Below, one piece after another: positions 23,133-35,743 of a stretch of 64,000 bases of DNA (the first letter of the stretch is position 1; every line of letters begins with the position of its first letter). The notes under the pieces were generated by a model. The model ran no database searches and was not told the origin of the DNA. It saw only the letters and a list, made by a program, of their open reading frames with translations. This DNA is from Epiperipatus broadwayi (Eukaryota > Onychophora > Udeonychophora > Euonychophora > Peripatidae), in contig JAQFVV010012418.1 of NCBI GenBank assembly GCA_028023455.1, positions 6,011,244 through 6,075,243 of the forward strand, given 5' to 3'. The position numbers and the translations under genes were made by a program.

Positions 23133-25440
23133 GATCTAAAACACCAATTTAAAAGCCAGCAATGTCTCATGGCACAAACATAATAATGTATAAGTGTATA
23201 TGTATAAAAATTTGAAAGAAAAAGTAGAAATGAACACAAACAAAATTTATTATAGATATTTATTTAAAATGTATACACAGGAATAGCAAATTAATAGTGA
23301 AATAAATTTTGATATTTAAAAGTTTTATAAATTATTTTAAATCAAATATAAAAAAGGGTCTATTTAATGTTTTATTTAACTCTGATTTTGAATAAAATAA
23401 ATAAAAAAATCTAAAATAAGCTGATTTTCATTTAGTAATAGATATCAATTATATAAAATTCTATTATCTATTTTTACTTGTATTAAGCTTTTTCTTAATT
23501 AAAATTAATTAGTTTAGATAATTATAAATTATTTTTGGAAAACAGTAAGTGTTTCTTTTATAATGTACATTAAATGTGCTTAATTATATAATCTATTTTT
23601 GTTTGAAGAATTAAAATTTTTTTAGATAGAAGTAGGTTTTCATTAAAGTGAATTAAAAAGAGTTATTAACTTTTTTTTTTTTTAATCTAGAAGAAAAAAC
23701 TTAATTATCCTGTTTTCAAATTAAAGATTAATAAATAAATTATTAGATTACTGAGAATGCAGTTGTAGTGTGCATTGAATCAGTTCTGAAAACAATCATC
23801 CATCTCCATGATGGACAAATTTGAATTTCCATAGAAGGATGCCTTTTCAGTGAAGTCATAGCCCAATATATGCAGAATAGATCACTTACCTTGCTGTAGT
23901 TAATCAAATTATTAGAGATGAATGGAATTAAGGACAGACTGCATTGCTGTAACTATTTATATCACAGACATGAGCATAAGAAGCCAGCCAAGGCTTTATC
24001 ATGGACAAGTCTTTAAAAAATCAGCATACTAAGAGATGCCAGTGCTGTATTTTATTTATATATGCTGATTCATATATGTGTGGTAAGCACAAATGAAGTT
24101 ACTGCCAGCCATATATATACTGTGCATACAGGCAACTATTTCATAAGCAGATATTATCTGGTTAGTAGAATATATGTACATTGAAAATGGCATATTATTT
24201 CAAACATTTAACTTTCCAGTTAAAGTTAAATATTTAATTTATATGTATTAAAAGTACATAACTGTTGATTAAATTACCCAACTAAAAATAAAATTTGGGA
24301 TGAAAATAAAAGTAAATGACCAGTTTGTTTCCAGAGGATTTCTTTATCATTCATAAAATATTTTGTTTTGTATTTAGAAAAACAAATTCAGAAATCTTTC
24401 TTAAAGATTGCAAATGGAAAACAAAAGCCAGAGTTTTAAAAGAATGTTTTCTTTTATTATTTTTTTATTTACAGTTAAAATAATGTACAAATAATCCAAT
24501 TTGTAGATGATAATATTTAACCAAAATTACTACCAAATATTTTACTTTATATTAGAATATGCATTTGTTTTATATATATTTTCAACACTGAATTAATTAT
24601 GTCTTGTGGAAATATAATAATACTGATATCTGAATTTAATAAATTTAATTTTGACAAATTGAATATCTTTGGGATATAAATGCAACATGTGCACATCTAT
24701 ACGCTTACCCATATATGTAAAATCAGTCATTATGAATGTCTTTATTAGTTTATTAATAATTAAAATATATTAATTTTATATTATTATATGGACACACTTG
24801 TGTTTTTAATTATATGTGTGTCCTGTAAATTTATGTTGGTAGATCTATAAATTATGTTATGTTTTCAATCTATGGAAGTGTTTTCAAATATTTGTAAATC
24901 AAAATGAGAAGGATATATTTATATTACAAGTATTTATTTTTATTTTTTTTACTAAAATAGATTTAAGCATTACATATTAGTATTTTATCTTGTTCATAGT
25001 CTCTACACTCTTTGCATCCCAAGCTATTTTGAGGCAATAACAGTGTTTACAATATATTTGTGGGAATATATGTTTGTATTTGGATATCCAGATTATTCTC
25101 TGTAGAATGATTTGTATGGCACGAAGATAAAGATCATTTTAAAAGTCCATTCACTTTATGATAATTACTATTTTATTGATGCACAGTACATTCAAATTAT
25201 TAGGTGGCCAAGAGCATTGATGATGATCAGCACATTCTGACCTCAGCATTTTTTTATGTGTTGTAAAGGGTAGCTTGCAATGCACACATTCCTAAAAAGA
25301 TCAAGCCTATTTATTGAACCCAATCCATTTGGAATTTATATTAATAATGGGAAGATTATTTGTTTATTATTTATTACATATGTACATATAATGCACAATA
25401 GATTATTTTATTATAAAATAAAATACGATCAATATTTTAC

Positions 25441-26691
25441 AAAGTAATATTATAAATCAGCATTTATTTTTATAGCGTCTGTATACAATTGTAATTACAT
25501 TCATATCGGCCTTTCAAGCCAAATTGTGCAAACGCTTTTTGTGAGTGTTAAATAATAAATGAATACCGTCTGACCAATACAAGATATAGAATTTATGCAG
25601 GAATAAAAGGAATCCTCTTATTCCTACGACTCAAATATTTATATATGAGCAAATCTGAAGTACTGGCACAGAAGGTGTGACTATAGAACAGTCACTTTAA
25701 ATTACTATATATAACGTATGAATGAATGACGCCGATGAAATTTACTAGAATTTACTGAACGTCATTCCCACTGAAACTTAATCATATATATAAATCAGCA
25801 TTTATTTTTATAGCGTTTGTACATAATTGTAATTACGTTCTATCATCACGCCTTCTGTGCCAGTACTTCAGATTTGCTCATATATAAATATTTGAGTCGT
25901 AGGAATAAGAGGGATTCTTTTTATTATCTTGTATTGGTCAGAGGGTATTCATTTATTATTTAACACTCGCAAAGCGTTTACACAATTGGCTTGAAAGGCC
26001 GATATGAATGTAATTACAATTATATACAGACGCTATAAAAATAAATGCTTATTTATATATATGATTAAGTTTCAGTTGGAATGACGTTTAGTAAATTCTA
26101 GAAAATTTCATCAGCGTCATTTATTCAGACATTGTATATAGTAATTTAAAGTGACTGTTCTATAGTCACACCTTCTGTGCCAGTACTTCAGATTTGCTCA
26201 TATATAAATATTGGAGTCATAGGAATAAGAGGATTCCTTTTATTCCTGCATAAATTCTATATCTTGTATTGGTCAGACGGTATTCATTTATTATTTAACA
26301 CTCGCAAAAAGCGTTTGCACAATTTGGCTTGAAAGGCCGATATGAATGTAATTACAATTGTATACAGATGCTATAAAAATAAATGCTGATTTATATATAT
26401 GATTAAGTTTCAGTGGGAATGATGTTCAGTAAATTCTAGTAAATTTCATCGGCGTCATTCATTCATACGTTATATATAGTAATTTAAAGTGACTGTTCTA
26501 TAGTCACACCTTCTGTGCCAGTACTTCAGATTTGCTCATATATAAATATTTGAGTCGTAGGAATAAGAGGATTCCTTTTATTCCTGCATAAATTCTATAT
26601 CTTGTATTGGTCAGACGGTATTCATTTATTATTTAACACTCGCAAAAAGCGGTTGCACAATTTGGCTTATGAATGTAATTAAAGTAATATT
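25441..26691. repeat. 338-bp tandem array with internal inversion, 11-bp flanking repeats
   Basis: One forward unit (from about 25452) and the start of a second (25791) are 338 bp apart. Near 25848 the array flips and continues as reverse-oriented units, again 338 bp apart (for example GATTAAGTTTCAGT at 26063 and 26401), ending in a truncated unit at about 26680. AAAGTAATATT occurs at both outer edges (25441-25451 and 26681-26691), which looks like a target-site duplication, so the whole array may have inserted as one piece. Each unit contains GTGACT...AGTCAC and AGGAATAA...TTATTCCT hairpins and a CACTCGCAAAAAGCG motif. No protein is encoded. Confidence 0.9.
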
Positions 26692-28892
26692 GTATATATA
26701 TAAACTATTTGATTAAATAAACTGTAATGTATATATATTTTTTTAATTTAAAATTGAATATTAATTTATAGTTAAATGATTTTGGGATAGCCTGAAGTTA
26801 AGTTGGGGTGGGCATGTGTGTGAAAATAAAACTGATTTTATTATTCTATTTCTTTTTATTTGTAATAAATGAAATGTATTTAAACAATACATATAAAAAT
26901 CTAAATGAATTTAAACAATAGGCAGCTAAAAATCTTAGCGTTCCTGGAGATCTATGCGCGTGAAATGTATAAAAACAAAAAACAGTTTACAAATCGTTCT
27001 TCTTATTGTTATAGCACCTGTAACAAAAGACAGCAGTTAAAACTAAAATTTAGAACGCTAAAATGGAGTTTTGCTTTTTCTTTTAGTTAAATTATAAACA
27101 TTTTAAAAGTCAAATGCTGTAATTAAAAGTTTACCAAATTCAGAGGAAAGAAAATGAAATAAGAAGTAAGAATAATTGATAAATTCTTAAATAATTAAAT
27201 TGTGTTTTAAAAGTTGTTGGAGTAAATTTTAATATTTTAAATCTTTTCAAAAAGAATAACGAGAATTAGATCTGCTAAAAATTGGAAAAGAAAAAAATGA
27301 AATAATTTTCTTAATATATACGTAAAGCGCTTCAATACTATTCAATACAAATATATGATTATAAATAATTATTGAATTGTACTTTAATATGATTATGGGC
27401 TAGAGCAAAACATGCTATTGTGCATCATGGTATTTCCTACCAGCTGCATTAAACCTCTATATATATATATATTTTTTTTTTCTACTTTATTGTAAACACA
27501 CAAGAAGATGCCCACAGTCCAAAGTAGACAAGTATTGGAATACTTAATGGTGAATCAAATGAGGATCAAGGTGTTTACCATTAAACACAACTACAGGAGA
27601 CACCATTGTACCTATCTACCCTGGCTAAGGAAAATGATTTACTAAGTGAAACTGCTTTGAAGAACAACTTGCCTAACTATCAACTACTACTACTTCTATA
27701 ATGATGATTTTTATGAACTTTGTTCCAATTACAATTTTTTTTTTTTAATCAAAGAATCAATATTGTAAATTTTTGTTTATTTATTTTTTTTTTTTTTAAG
27801 TCTTGTTATTTGTTGTATTTTCACACTCTGATGCTGAAGCCTCATTTTTCAGAATTAGCAAAGAAGAAAAGGGGAGGGGGATTATTCATTTTGATATTTT
27901 TATATTTTCATTGTAAATAAAATTTAGGTTAACCCACCAGCTTCACATCAGGTTATCCACATAAATATTAAGGTAAGATTCTCTAAATTTATTTTCATAG
28001 GTTAAATTACAACACTTATACAGAATACATATTATATGTTTTATTTTGTTGATTAATCTTGTATATATATTTTCCGGTATGTTTGACTAATCAACTAGTA
28101 TCTATCTCTATCATATATATAAATAGGGGGAAATTGTTAACATCTGCAAATATATAATTTAGCTAGCCAGCATCTCAATTATCTTAAATTATTAAAGTTT
28201 ATTTTTCTATATAATTATGATTTGTAGAGAATGAGTGACATAGGTGGATTTCTACCATGGGGTATAAGGGTTGGATCTGGAGAAGCATTAATTAGTAAGA
28301 TGGTAGAGGTTCACATGTGACACATGTACATATGATGATTACTATTTTTTTAAATTTTTTTTATCATTACTATTGTTGTTATACTTGATGATATTTATTA
28401 TTGTTAATAAATGTTTAAGAGTTTGTTTTATTCTGGTCTCTAGTTTATTGAGTTGTCCTGATATTCCACAGTTTATAAATAATTATGCATGCACACACAT
28501 CTATTTTTCTTATCATATAAAAGCTTGAAAATAAAACAAATATAATAAATGCTAGTTGTAACCTATATATAGGTGCAGGTGTTGCTGTGTGTATCTGTTC
28601 ATACCTGCTAAAGGAGTTAAAAGCAATATTCTCTCTGGGTTTGAATATTAGGGCATAACGAAATTAAAAAGGGGGAAAGTGAATGAACTAACCTAAATTG
28701 CATTTAATATTATTAAATAGGGATAGAGTTAGTCAATTAAAGGGTATGCAATCATTGGTTAAGCATTTCATTGGGTTCTCATTAGCATTCTATCAGATGA
28801 CCCACAGTCTGAACATAGTTGGATGCAACTTTTTTCCCTTTTAAGCCTGGTAGGTCTCTGCAGATTGTTTCATTAGGGGCAATAAATTAGAG

Positions 28893-31154
28893 CAGGCATG
28901 TCAAACTCATTCAAACAATGGGCCTTGCTACTGGGTTGGGCCAATTTTTTATTTTTTGGAGAGGGGGAAATAGGGTTGTGATTTTTCTGTTGCTATATAA
29001 AAATAATACTTGATTGTTTTAAATCGTCCTGAAATTAAGTGTTCAAAGGCCTAAAGACTATTAACACAAACCGCCTTATTTCAGTGTACTGATGGCTTTT
29101 ATCCATTATCACTTTTGAAGATTTTTAAACAAACAGTTTTGTCAAGTCATCTCTTTGTCGTTTGCCTGCTTATTTAAGATTTTCAGATGCTTATTCTATT
29201 AAAACAGCTGCCCCAATGTCTTTATAATTGTATTCTGTTCAAAATACAATAGATAACTTAAGGGGCGCCACTCTGTGTAATAAGGGTCTTTGAATTCGGT
29301 TCTAAATCTTTAAGGACGAAGTAAATTGGCTGTTAGTGCTTGATCGAATAAAGTTGCTATCTTTGTACTGTTTTAAGTACTTGATCCATTTTAATAATTT
29401 TAAACAGAGACTGTTGGTGAAGAGGCAGAAAGCTTGTTTTCGGTTTATCTGGATATTCGTCTTGTATTTCCTTGCTATCGTGCACAAACTTTAGTTTCCC
29501 TGTCTCTTTAGCCTGTAACAGAAAAGCGCAACAGGCAATAGTTTTTCTAAGATACGTCAAAAATTCTTCACCAGTTGTTGTTCCGTGAAGAGGGATGATT
29601 CCAACAATTCTTCGGTGATCCTCATGTTATTATCGCAACCACGAAAAAACGCAACTGTGCAACTCTCTTATATCCGTACTTCATCAATAGCAATTGAAAG
29701 AACGGTTTTGGTAGTATTTTCTGTAATTGCGAGTGTGTCTCTGCCTTTCAGTATTCTATCTGCCTATTTCTTGATAATGAGTGTCTCAAACGCTTGTACT
29801 TTTCTGGACAGACAAATTCGGCGCTTTTATTATACTTCCTTGATTAAAGAACCATCGGTGAATGCTTTTGAATGTTTTGCTAATAAATAGCTTATTTCAT
29901 AACTAGCTCTTGTTACTGATTCTTACTTTTTATAAATTTTGTAAGCCTCCTTGCTGGCTACTTAATGAATTCTTCATTGTTTTTAATTTTTCTTCTCTTA
30001 TTTTAGCTTCAAAACAAAATTGTTTTTCGTGATTAGTGCTATAATGTCGCTTAATATTGTATTCTTTAGCAACCTAATAGTTTCTTTGCAAATTAAGCCG
30101 TAATCTTTTGTTCCTTCCACACAAAAATAATTCAGTTCCCACCTTTCTTGAAATTTTCTTCCCTCGTCATCAATCTTTCGTTTTTTATTTAGCGTTGGAA
30201 GTGGCATTTTCTGTAATAAAAATAGAGCTTTAGATTTAAATTTTTAAAATTAAAAATGCAAACTTTATGCAAAATACCTTCGAAAAATTTAACGCTCTCT
30301 AGATTTAAATGTAAAGAGAGGCTATCATTCTCGCTCCTGGAATTATGTCATAAATGGAGGTAGCTATAAAAGGTACGGTTACGTTTTTTCTCTCTCTCAG
30401 TCCTGCTCCCAGCACGGAGCAATTAAGATAGAGATGTGACAAAGAAGAAAGCTGTGCATAAGGCCGTAGGTTAGAAATGGTCGAAGCCACTAAAGTTTCC
30501 CAAGGCCGAACATACACTGGTAAAATTGTAGAACTTTTAGTGTTTTCCAAACTGAAATGTAATCGTTACTAACTTATATGTAAAATATTATTGTTTCTCA
30601 TGTTTGATTATAATTAAAATATTATATAACAAAATGCAGCGTTATTTCTTATGTGTCTGACTAGTTTCAGAAAGATATAAACTCTTGGATATAGCAGTTT
30701 ACTTATATTTTTTGAATGAGTTATAAAAGAAAAAAAATTTTTAAACACAATCCGGATAAAGAAATTAGCGCAATGCTTTTGTTAAATTAAAGAAAAAAAC
30801 AATATCTGCAGATAGGATTGCTACGTTGGTGGCGCGAATAGCTGACTAATGTATTTATGTTCTCGGAAGCACAGCAGCACATTATTAACGTTGCCAGCTT
30901 TGGTATTCACATATCTCAAATGCTTCATCATCATAAAGGCATAAGCTATGCGTGTAACCGAGAATTATAAATTAGCTATGTATGTAGACAACAATTACTG
31001 TATATATTTTAGTTCATGTAATTAAATATAAGAGCTTTTTAAAAAAAATTAATTTATTGTTTGCAACATATCGTTCTGTTTTCATTTTATTACATAGCAT
31101 CTTAGACGAGGGCCATGAAAAATCCTTTCGAGGGCCGCCAGTTTGACATGCCTG
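28893..31154 (-). mobile_element. hAT transposon, 2.26 kb, perfect 8-bp target duplication
   Basis: The terminal inverted repeats begin CAGGCATGTCAAACT at both ends, exact for at least 15 bp, followed by GGGCC/GGCCC subterminal blocks. The flanks are AATTAGAG on both sides (28885-28892 and 31155-31162), a perfect 8-bp hAT target duplication. The inside carries a decayed minus-strand transposase of the Charlie8/GTF2IRD2-like type. It is short for an autonomous member, so an internal deletion is likely. Perfect ends suggest a fairly recent insertion although the gene is broken. Confidence 0.93.
29290..30207 (-). pseudogene. Broken hAT transposase (Charlie8/GTF2IRD2-like)
   Basis: The start ATG at 30207 opens a 69-codon frame with KKRKIDDEGRKFQERWELNY and FCVEG...GLICKE, matching the N-terminus and zinc-finger region (K.RK.D.E.R.F...W...YFF.E...LVC) of GTF2IRD2/Charlie8-type proteins. 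The histidines of the finger are lost. After a stop the other frames give AKHSKAFTDGSLIKE, RRICPEKYK and SLSRN, then VAQLRFFV and TEQQLVKNF, equivalents of the family's PFSDGEFVK, CPEK, SLSRNT and the start of the DDE region. The C-terminal catalytic part is missing. Several stops and frameshifts make it non-functional. Confidence 0.8.
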
Positions 31155-31792
31155 AATTAGAGCATATTAACTTATCCCCACACCATATTGCTAGATCTGC
31201 ATAGTAGTACAGTCTGCAAGTTAGCTGACCTTCCATTACATCTGGTGCACCATCACTGGGTTTGGTTAGTTTATGACTGTTGATGAAGAGTACTGCCCAT
31301 TTTACTGGTGTTAGCAATGTTTGGTATTAATTGTAATCATTCCGTCCATTATATCTGGCGCCATCAACTTTTGGGGCTAGTGGTCATCATTCCATCCGTT
31401 ATAGTGTATTATATGTGCGAATAGATTACTGCCTTTATATTATGCCGTAAGTTTGGCATTAACAAGATGATTAGCCTAGATTCATAGAGTATCTCCTTTA
31501 ATTCCAGTTATAAAGGATGACTGTTTATTTTTTTAATAACTAATGGTGGTGATGTATATAATATACATTGCTATATTTATAACTGGTGTATTATTTATTT
31601 CCAACTTTGAATGCTGACTCTCTGTTCATACTGACTAATTAGGAATGTTGATGATTACTATCACCCCATGTCAGTATTGTTGCACTATATATATTCATGA
31701 AATACAGAAAGCATACCAATAGCTCAAACAAGCTCTTAATTGATAAATGCGCTAAGAGAAAATATTTAAAATCTCTATCCGAAATACTCTTA

Positions 31793-31838
31793 TCCCCAGA
31801 CCAATTGCTTTCGAGCTTATGGCTCACCTCAGTGAGGA
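31793..31838 (-). ncRNA. Type I hammerhead ribozyme motif, left arm
   Basis: Read on minus: stem I 5' strand TCCTCA (31838-31833); core CTGAGGT (31832-31826); stem II GAGC/GCTC with loop CATAA; GAAA (31812-31809); a short stem III around CAATTG; GGTC ending at 31799; then stem I 3' strand TGGGGA (31798-31793). Stem I pairs at all six positions with one G-U. The cleavage triplet GUC is in place. Two departures matter: A9 of CUGANGA is U here, which should strongly reduce activity, and stem III has one G-G mismatch. Architecture is seen; activity is not established. Confidence 0.6.
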
Positions 31839-31913
31839 GCCAGAATATTCAGACAGATTCTAGCTCCTCAGGTCTTGGGATAAGAGTATTTCGGATAAGA
31901 GATAGATTCTAGC

Positions 31914-31959
31914 TCCTCCCTGAGGTGAGCCATAAGCTCGAAACCAATTGGTCTGGGGA
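31914..31959 (+). ncRNA. Type I hammerhead ribozyme motif, right arm
   Basis: Stem I 5' strand is TCCTC plus an unpaired C. Then come CTGAGGT (31920-31926), stem II GAGC/GCTC with loop CATAA, GAAA (31940-31943), stem III ACC/GGT closed by AATT (31943-31952), C at 31953 as the expected cleavage site, and the stem I 3' strand (T)GGGGA. Stem III is intact here, unlike in the left arm, while stem I has a C-U mismatch next to the core. The palindromic CCAATTGG is typical of short-stem-III hammerheads that work as dimers (family knowledge). A9 is U in this copy too. Confidence 0.6.
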
Positions 31960-32236
31960 TAAGAGTATTTTGGATGAGATTTTAAATATTTTCTCTTACT
32001 AAACATCAATTAAGAGCTTGTTTGAGCTATTAGTATGCTCTCTGTATTTCATTTTTGTAAATACAAGCTTATAAAAGCAATGTCACGTTATATATGACTT
32101 GCTTTATTGATAATATATATTTATGTTAGTGTGTGTGTGTAAATAGGAACAAACATGTACATGAGAATATTATTCTAAATTTTTCCACTATCATTATAAA
32201 TACAAATAAAAAGTAAACATTTCTGTTAAAACTAAC

Positions 32237-32378
32237 CTGAGTTTTTCCTAAAAGTCGATAAGCTGTTTGAAGTTTTTCATAGTGACTAGTATCAAAATTA
32301 GTGCATACTTTAGCTAAATCTGCATCTAATTGTTCTTCAATTATTTCTAAAGTTAGCTGCAGCTTAGAACTTAGTTCT
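32237..32378 (-). CDS. VPS50: VPS50 exon, 1 nt + 47 codons
   Basis: It encodes ELSSKLQLTLEIIEEQLDAD, then LAKVCTNFD, HYEKLQ and AYRLLGKTQ, corresponding to [20 protein letters not shown]...KICKNFD..HY..VQQAYRLLGKTQ in the family. The acceptor is preceded by ATATATATTTT rather than a clean pyrimidine tract. Of two nearby AGs only the upstream one keeps the frame. The donor is GTTAGT, about 185 nt left of a foldback repeat in the next intron. It leaves in phase 0. Confidence 0.97.
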
Positions 32379-34027
32379 CTAAAATATATATATATATGAA
32401 AAGATAATTCAGTAGAACATATACAATTTTAAGTTAGTACTATGAAAAACCATATTTCAATATAGATTAATAATATAGTTTTGAGAAAAAAAAAACCTAT
32501 GTTTTTCTGTTGAATGCAGACATGAATTTATTATTTGCCATCAAGAAAAGTTTTTGGTTTATTTATTTAGAACATGAACTATAAATTTATAATAGAACAA
32601 AATTTAGAGATTCCAACTAAAAAATAATTCATTTGCAGTTTCATTAAATTCTTTAACATAGCTTCCATTGTATGAATAACTAAACAGTCATTAATTAGAG
32701 GGTTTGTGATAAACCAGAAGCTTAAAGCATTCTGTGAGTATCAGTTTTGATTTAATTAGATAAAAATTAATTGAATTTTATGTTATGTGAAGCTAATAAT
32801 TTTCCTAAATGGACTGAGACTTTGGTGTTTTGTGAAAATAAGCATGAGTGTTTAGCCTCAATTATCAATAACATAACAAGGTTTACACAAAGCAAAAATT
32901 CTGCTGATAACTAATAAAATATAGACTGAAAGTAAATTTATTTATTGTTATATAATAAAAAATAATTCCTATCAATAAAAGATTTTAATTTGTAAAATAT
33001 GAAATATAATAATGTATATTTATATGTTATGTGTTAATATATATGAAAAATGTTATAAATATTTGAGATTATACTCATATATAGACAAAAAGTTTTATTT
33101 TCATGGAGAGGTGGAGACACTTTTAAACATTTTCAATTTATATTACTGTAATTATTAAATATTATCAATTTCAATTTTTTGACTGTTGTAATTAATTTCC
33201 CATTATTTTATTTCTAGATGGTAATGCCTAAAAAACTTTCAGACTGGTTTTTTGCCATGCATATTAAATGTAATCTACAGAAATTATTTTATTTTGATGA
33301 ATATTATCTTTTTCCAAAAGGGCAAAGGTGTGGGCCATCAACATATAACTGAGGTCATCAAAATATAATTACTAATCTAGTATCAGATCTGTATAGTTAG
33401 ATAAACAAATATGGTTGGGTTAAAAACTTAGGATATTTTAAAATTTCAAGTTACTAGTTTGAATATCATATTAGAAATTAAAAAAAACAAACAATATTTG
33501 ATACTATAATTCAATATTCATTGATAAATCATGCTTATAAGCTAAAGGAATCATGTACACTTTGTTTTGATATAATTTTGATTTTTACACCTTGTTTTTT
33601 TTTTTAAAACATTTTCAAACAACTTATAATGCTTTTAATTTTATTGAACAGTTTAAAATAAAAGAAGGGTTATAAACAGACTGTTATTTGAAAAAAAAAA
33701 AAGAATAATAAAAACAGAATAAATAAAATATTAAATAAATAGGACTCTAGATCAACCAAACAGTTTATTGCAGGACAAAGGCCTATCTAAATTTTGCTAA
33801 GTAACTGGGTTAGTTGTAGATCAATTATCCTGAAAAATCTTAAGTTTGCTTGAAAATCCTGTTATCTGAAGGAATTCCAAGTTCATATTAATAGGCAAAT
33901 ATGCTTACCATTATGAACAAGGCTTTCCATGCAATATATATTTTAAGATACATATTTCAAAATGGCATAAAATTATTTAAAATGTACTGATTTAAAGTGA
34001 TATCATTATAATAATGTAAAATCTTAC
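32379..34027 (-). other. VPS50 intron, 1.6 kb
   Basis: A/T-rich sequence; nothing recognisable besides a short TA repeat next to the acceptor of the downstream exon and poly-A/T runs. Confidence 0.75.
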
Positions 34028-34110
34028 CTTATACAACTATAATGCCTGAAATCTCCAGCTACTTTTTGACATTCTAAACATACTAAAATGGCTTCTACAA
34101 AATCTTTCTC
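34028..34110 (-). CDS. VPS50: VPS50 exon, 27 codons + 2 nt
   Basis: It reads EKDFVEAILVCLECQKVAGD and then FRHYSCI, matching EEDYPGAIQLCLECQKAAS..FKHYSCI of animal VPS50. The CLECQK and HYSCI blocks are diagnostic. The acceptor ends CATATAG and the donor is GTAAGA. The two leftover bases (AG) join the first base of the next exon to make Arg where the human protein has Ser. Confidence 0.96.
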
Positions 34111-35743
34111 CTATATGAATTCAAATTTTAAAAAATTACAAATGAAATGAAATAATAATAAAAAAACAAACAAATTTGTTGTAAAATAAAATTTTAATCA
34201 AACATATAATTTAATGAATACCACTAGCTTAGTAATAAACAATGAAATAAAAATTCCTAATTTATTTTCCTATTGCAAAATAAATAAATTTCAAATCTCA
34301 ATATTTAAGAAAAAAAAGTACTTCAATATAAGAAAAGATTTTGGGCCATAACCAATAGTCATAAATAGTAGTACTTACTAATGGAATAGAAAATTAAAAA
34401 CACTGGATAAGGTTAATATCACAATATATATATATAAATAAATAAAATGTCTTTAATGGTTATTCGACTGTGAATTTCAACATATTAAATTCTCATAGCT
34501 TTTACGTATAACAAAAAATGTGAAGACAATACTTGATGAAACTGCATGTCTTTGAATTCAATGGAAATTACGTTAAACTAATCAACCCTTAAATAATATA
34601 TATTAGTAATAAATTAAGGTTTTATAATGAAAATTTCCTTTTTAAATTAATTTCGGTTAAGATCCATTTTCCAGAATAACCTAATTAGCTAGGTTACTTT
34701 ATTTTTAGATGGCATCATAAATCAAATTAAGCTCTTCTTGATATCTAAAATATGTAAAACAATTAAGCTAACTATTTAATATTTTTTTTACTTTATGTCT
34801 ATCAATGTATATTTTTTAATTACAGTCATCAAGCAACTTCAAACTGTATTTCTGAAACAATTCATCAATTTTATGAAAGTTAAGTCTCCTTTTATTCAAA
34901 GTTATTTTATATAATTCCTAACAGACACATCTCATATTCATTCACATTTATTTTGTTTTTTATTTGCAATGTGCTCTGTTTTCATGAAATTTAATCAAAA
35001 ACTTTTTCTTTAAACATATGACTATCATTGGAAAATAATTTTCACTAAATATACTTTCAAGCAATTATATATAATTCAACAATTGATCATGTGCTTGTAA
35101 AATAAAAAAATTAACAGCTTTTATTAATAACATATTGTTAGTAATATTCTTTAATACATTTTTTACAGATATAATAAATATGAAACAGCAGACAGACTTT
35201 TTTTAAATTTTATTATATCTTGTTATAAATATTTGCTTTCTTTAACAAACAAACAAAAAAAAAAGAATGAGAGATATATAAACAAAATAGGATAGCTTGA
35301 AATAATAAAATAAACTATAAAAAAAAAATGTGAAAAAATATAGGAAGTTTTGATTTTTAAAATTAAATAAAAAAAAAAAAGTTTTAAATAAACTTTGAAG
35401 ATTAAAACTTTAATCTGCTTATTAATGAAGATTTAAAATTGTCATAATAAAAATATCAGTTTTCTTAAAATAATTCCAAACATACAATGAAATATCTAGA
35501 AATAGATTAAAAAAATTTTCAGCATTACTTTATCAAAAAAAAAAAAACATTTTTATTTAATTATATAAAAATATATATGATAATATTTTTGTTTTAAGGA
35601 CTGATAATATATCAGACAGATTTTTTTTTCTTATGCTGTAAATAAATTATTAGAACACTATTACTGTATGTCTAAGTTACTGAATACATACATGCTAATA
35701 AAGTTCATAATAAATATTAAAATTTATAGAAATATATACATAC
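34111..35743 (-). other. VPS50 intron, 1.6 kb
   Basis: A/T-rich sequence with many A and T runs. No repeat, RNA or coding relic recognised. Confidence 0.75.

Larger units (their letters stand above)
31697..32052. repeat. Foldback repeat with divergent hammerhead-type arms
   Basis: The left arm (31697-31860) and right arm (about 31905-32052) are reverse complements through GAAATACAGA.AGCATAC, AGCTCAAACAAGCTCTTAAT, the AAATATTTAAAATCTC block and the ribozyme-like core. Between the arms lies a partial direct copy (CTAGCTCCTC...GATAAGAGTATTTCGG) in which the ribozyme core is deleted. The right arm continues outward to about 32115 into sequence shared with the single unit at 22909. Confidence 0.9.
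18138..32236 (-). other. VPS50 intron, 14.1 kb, repeat-dense
   Basis: This is the largest intron. In order it holds a hAT MITE (18749-19201), a minus-strand tRNA-like SINE candidate (20165-20250), a foldback with hammerhead-like cores (20411-20646), decayed non-LTR coding sequence on minus (21380-22520), one hammerhead-family unit (22909-23132), the 338-bp array (25441-26691), a hAT transposon (28893-31154) and the hammerhead foldback (31697-32052). 23140-25440 and 26700-28890 contain no named feature. The latter has a moderately GC-richer patch at about 27490-27700 that may be an unidentified repeat. Confidence 0.8.

Noticed and set aside
25441-26691. CRISPR-like array
   Set aside because: The repeats are 338 bp, directly adjacent, partly inverted and in an animal genome; no spacers.
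29585-29890. 101-codon plus frame as a gene
   Set aside because: It is the antisense of the decayed hAT transposase.
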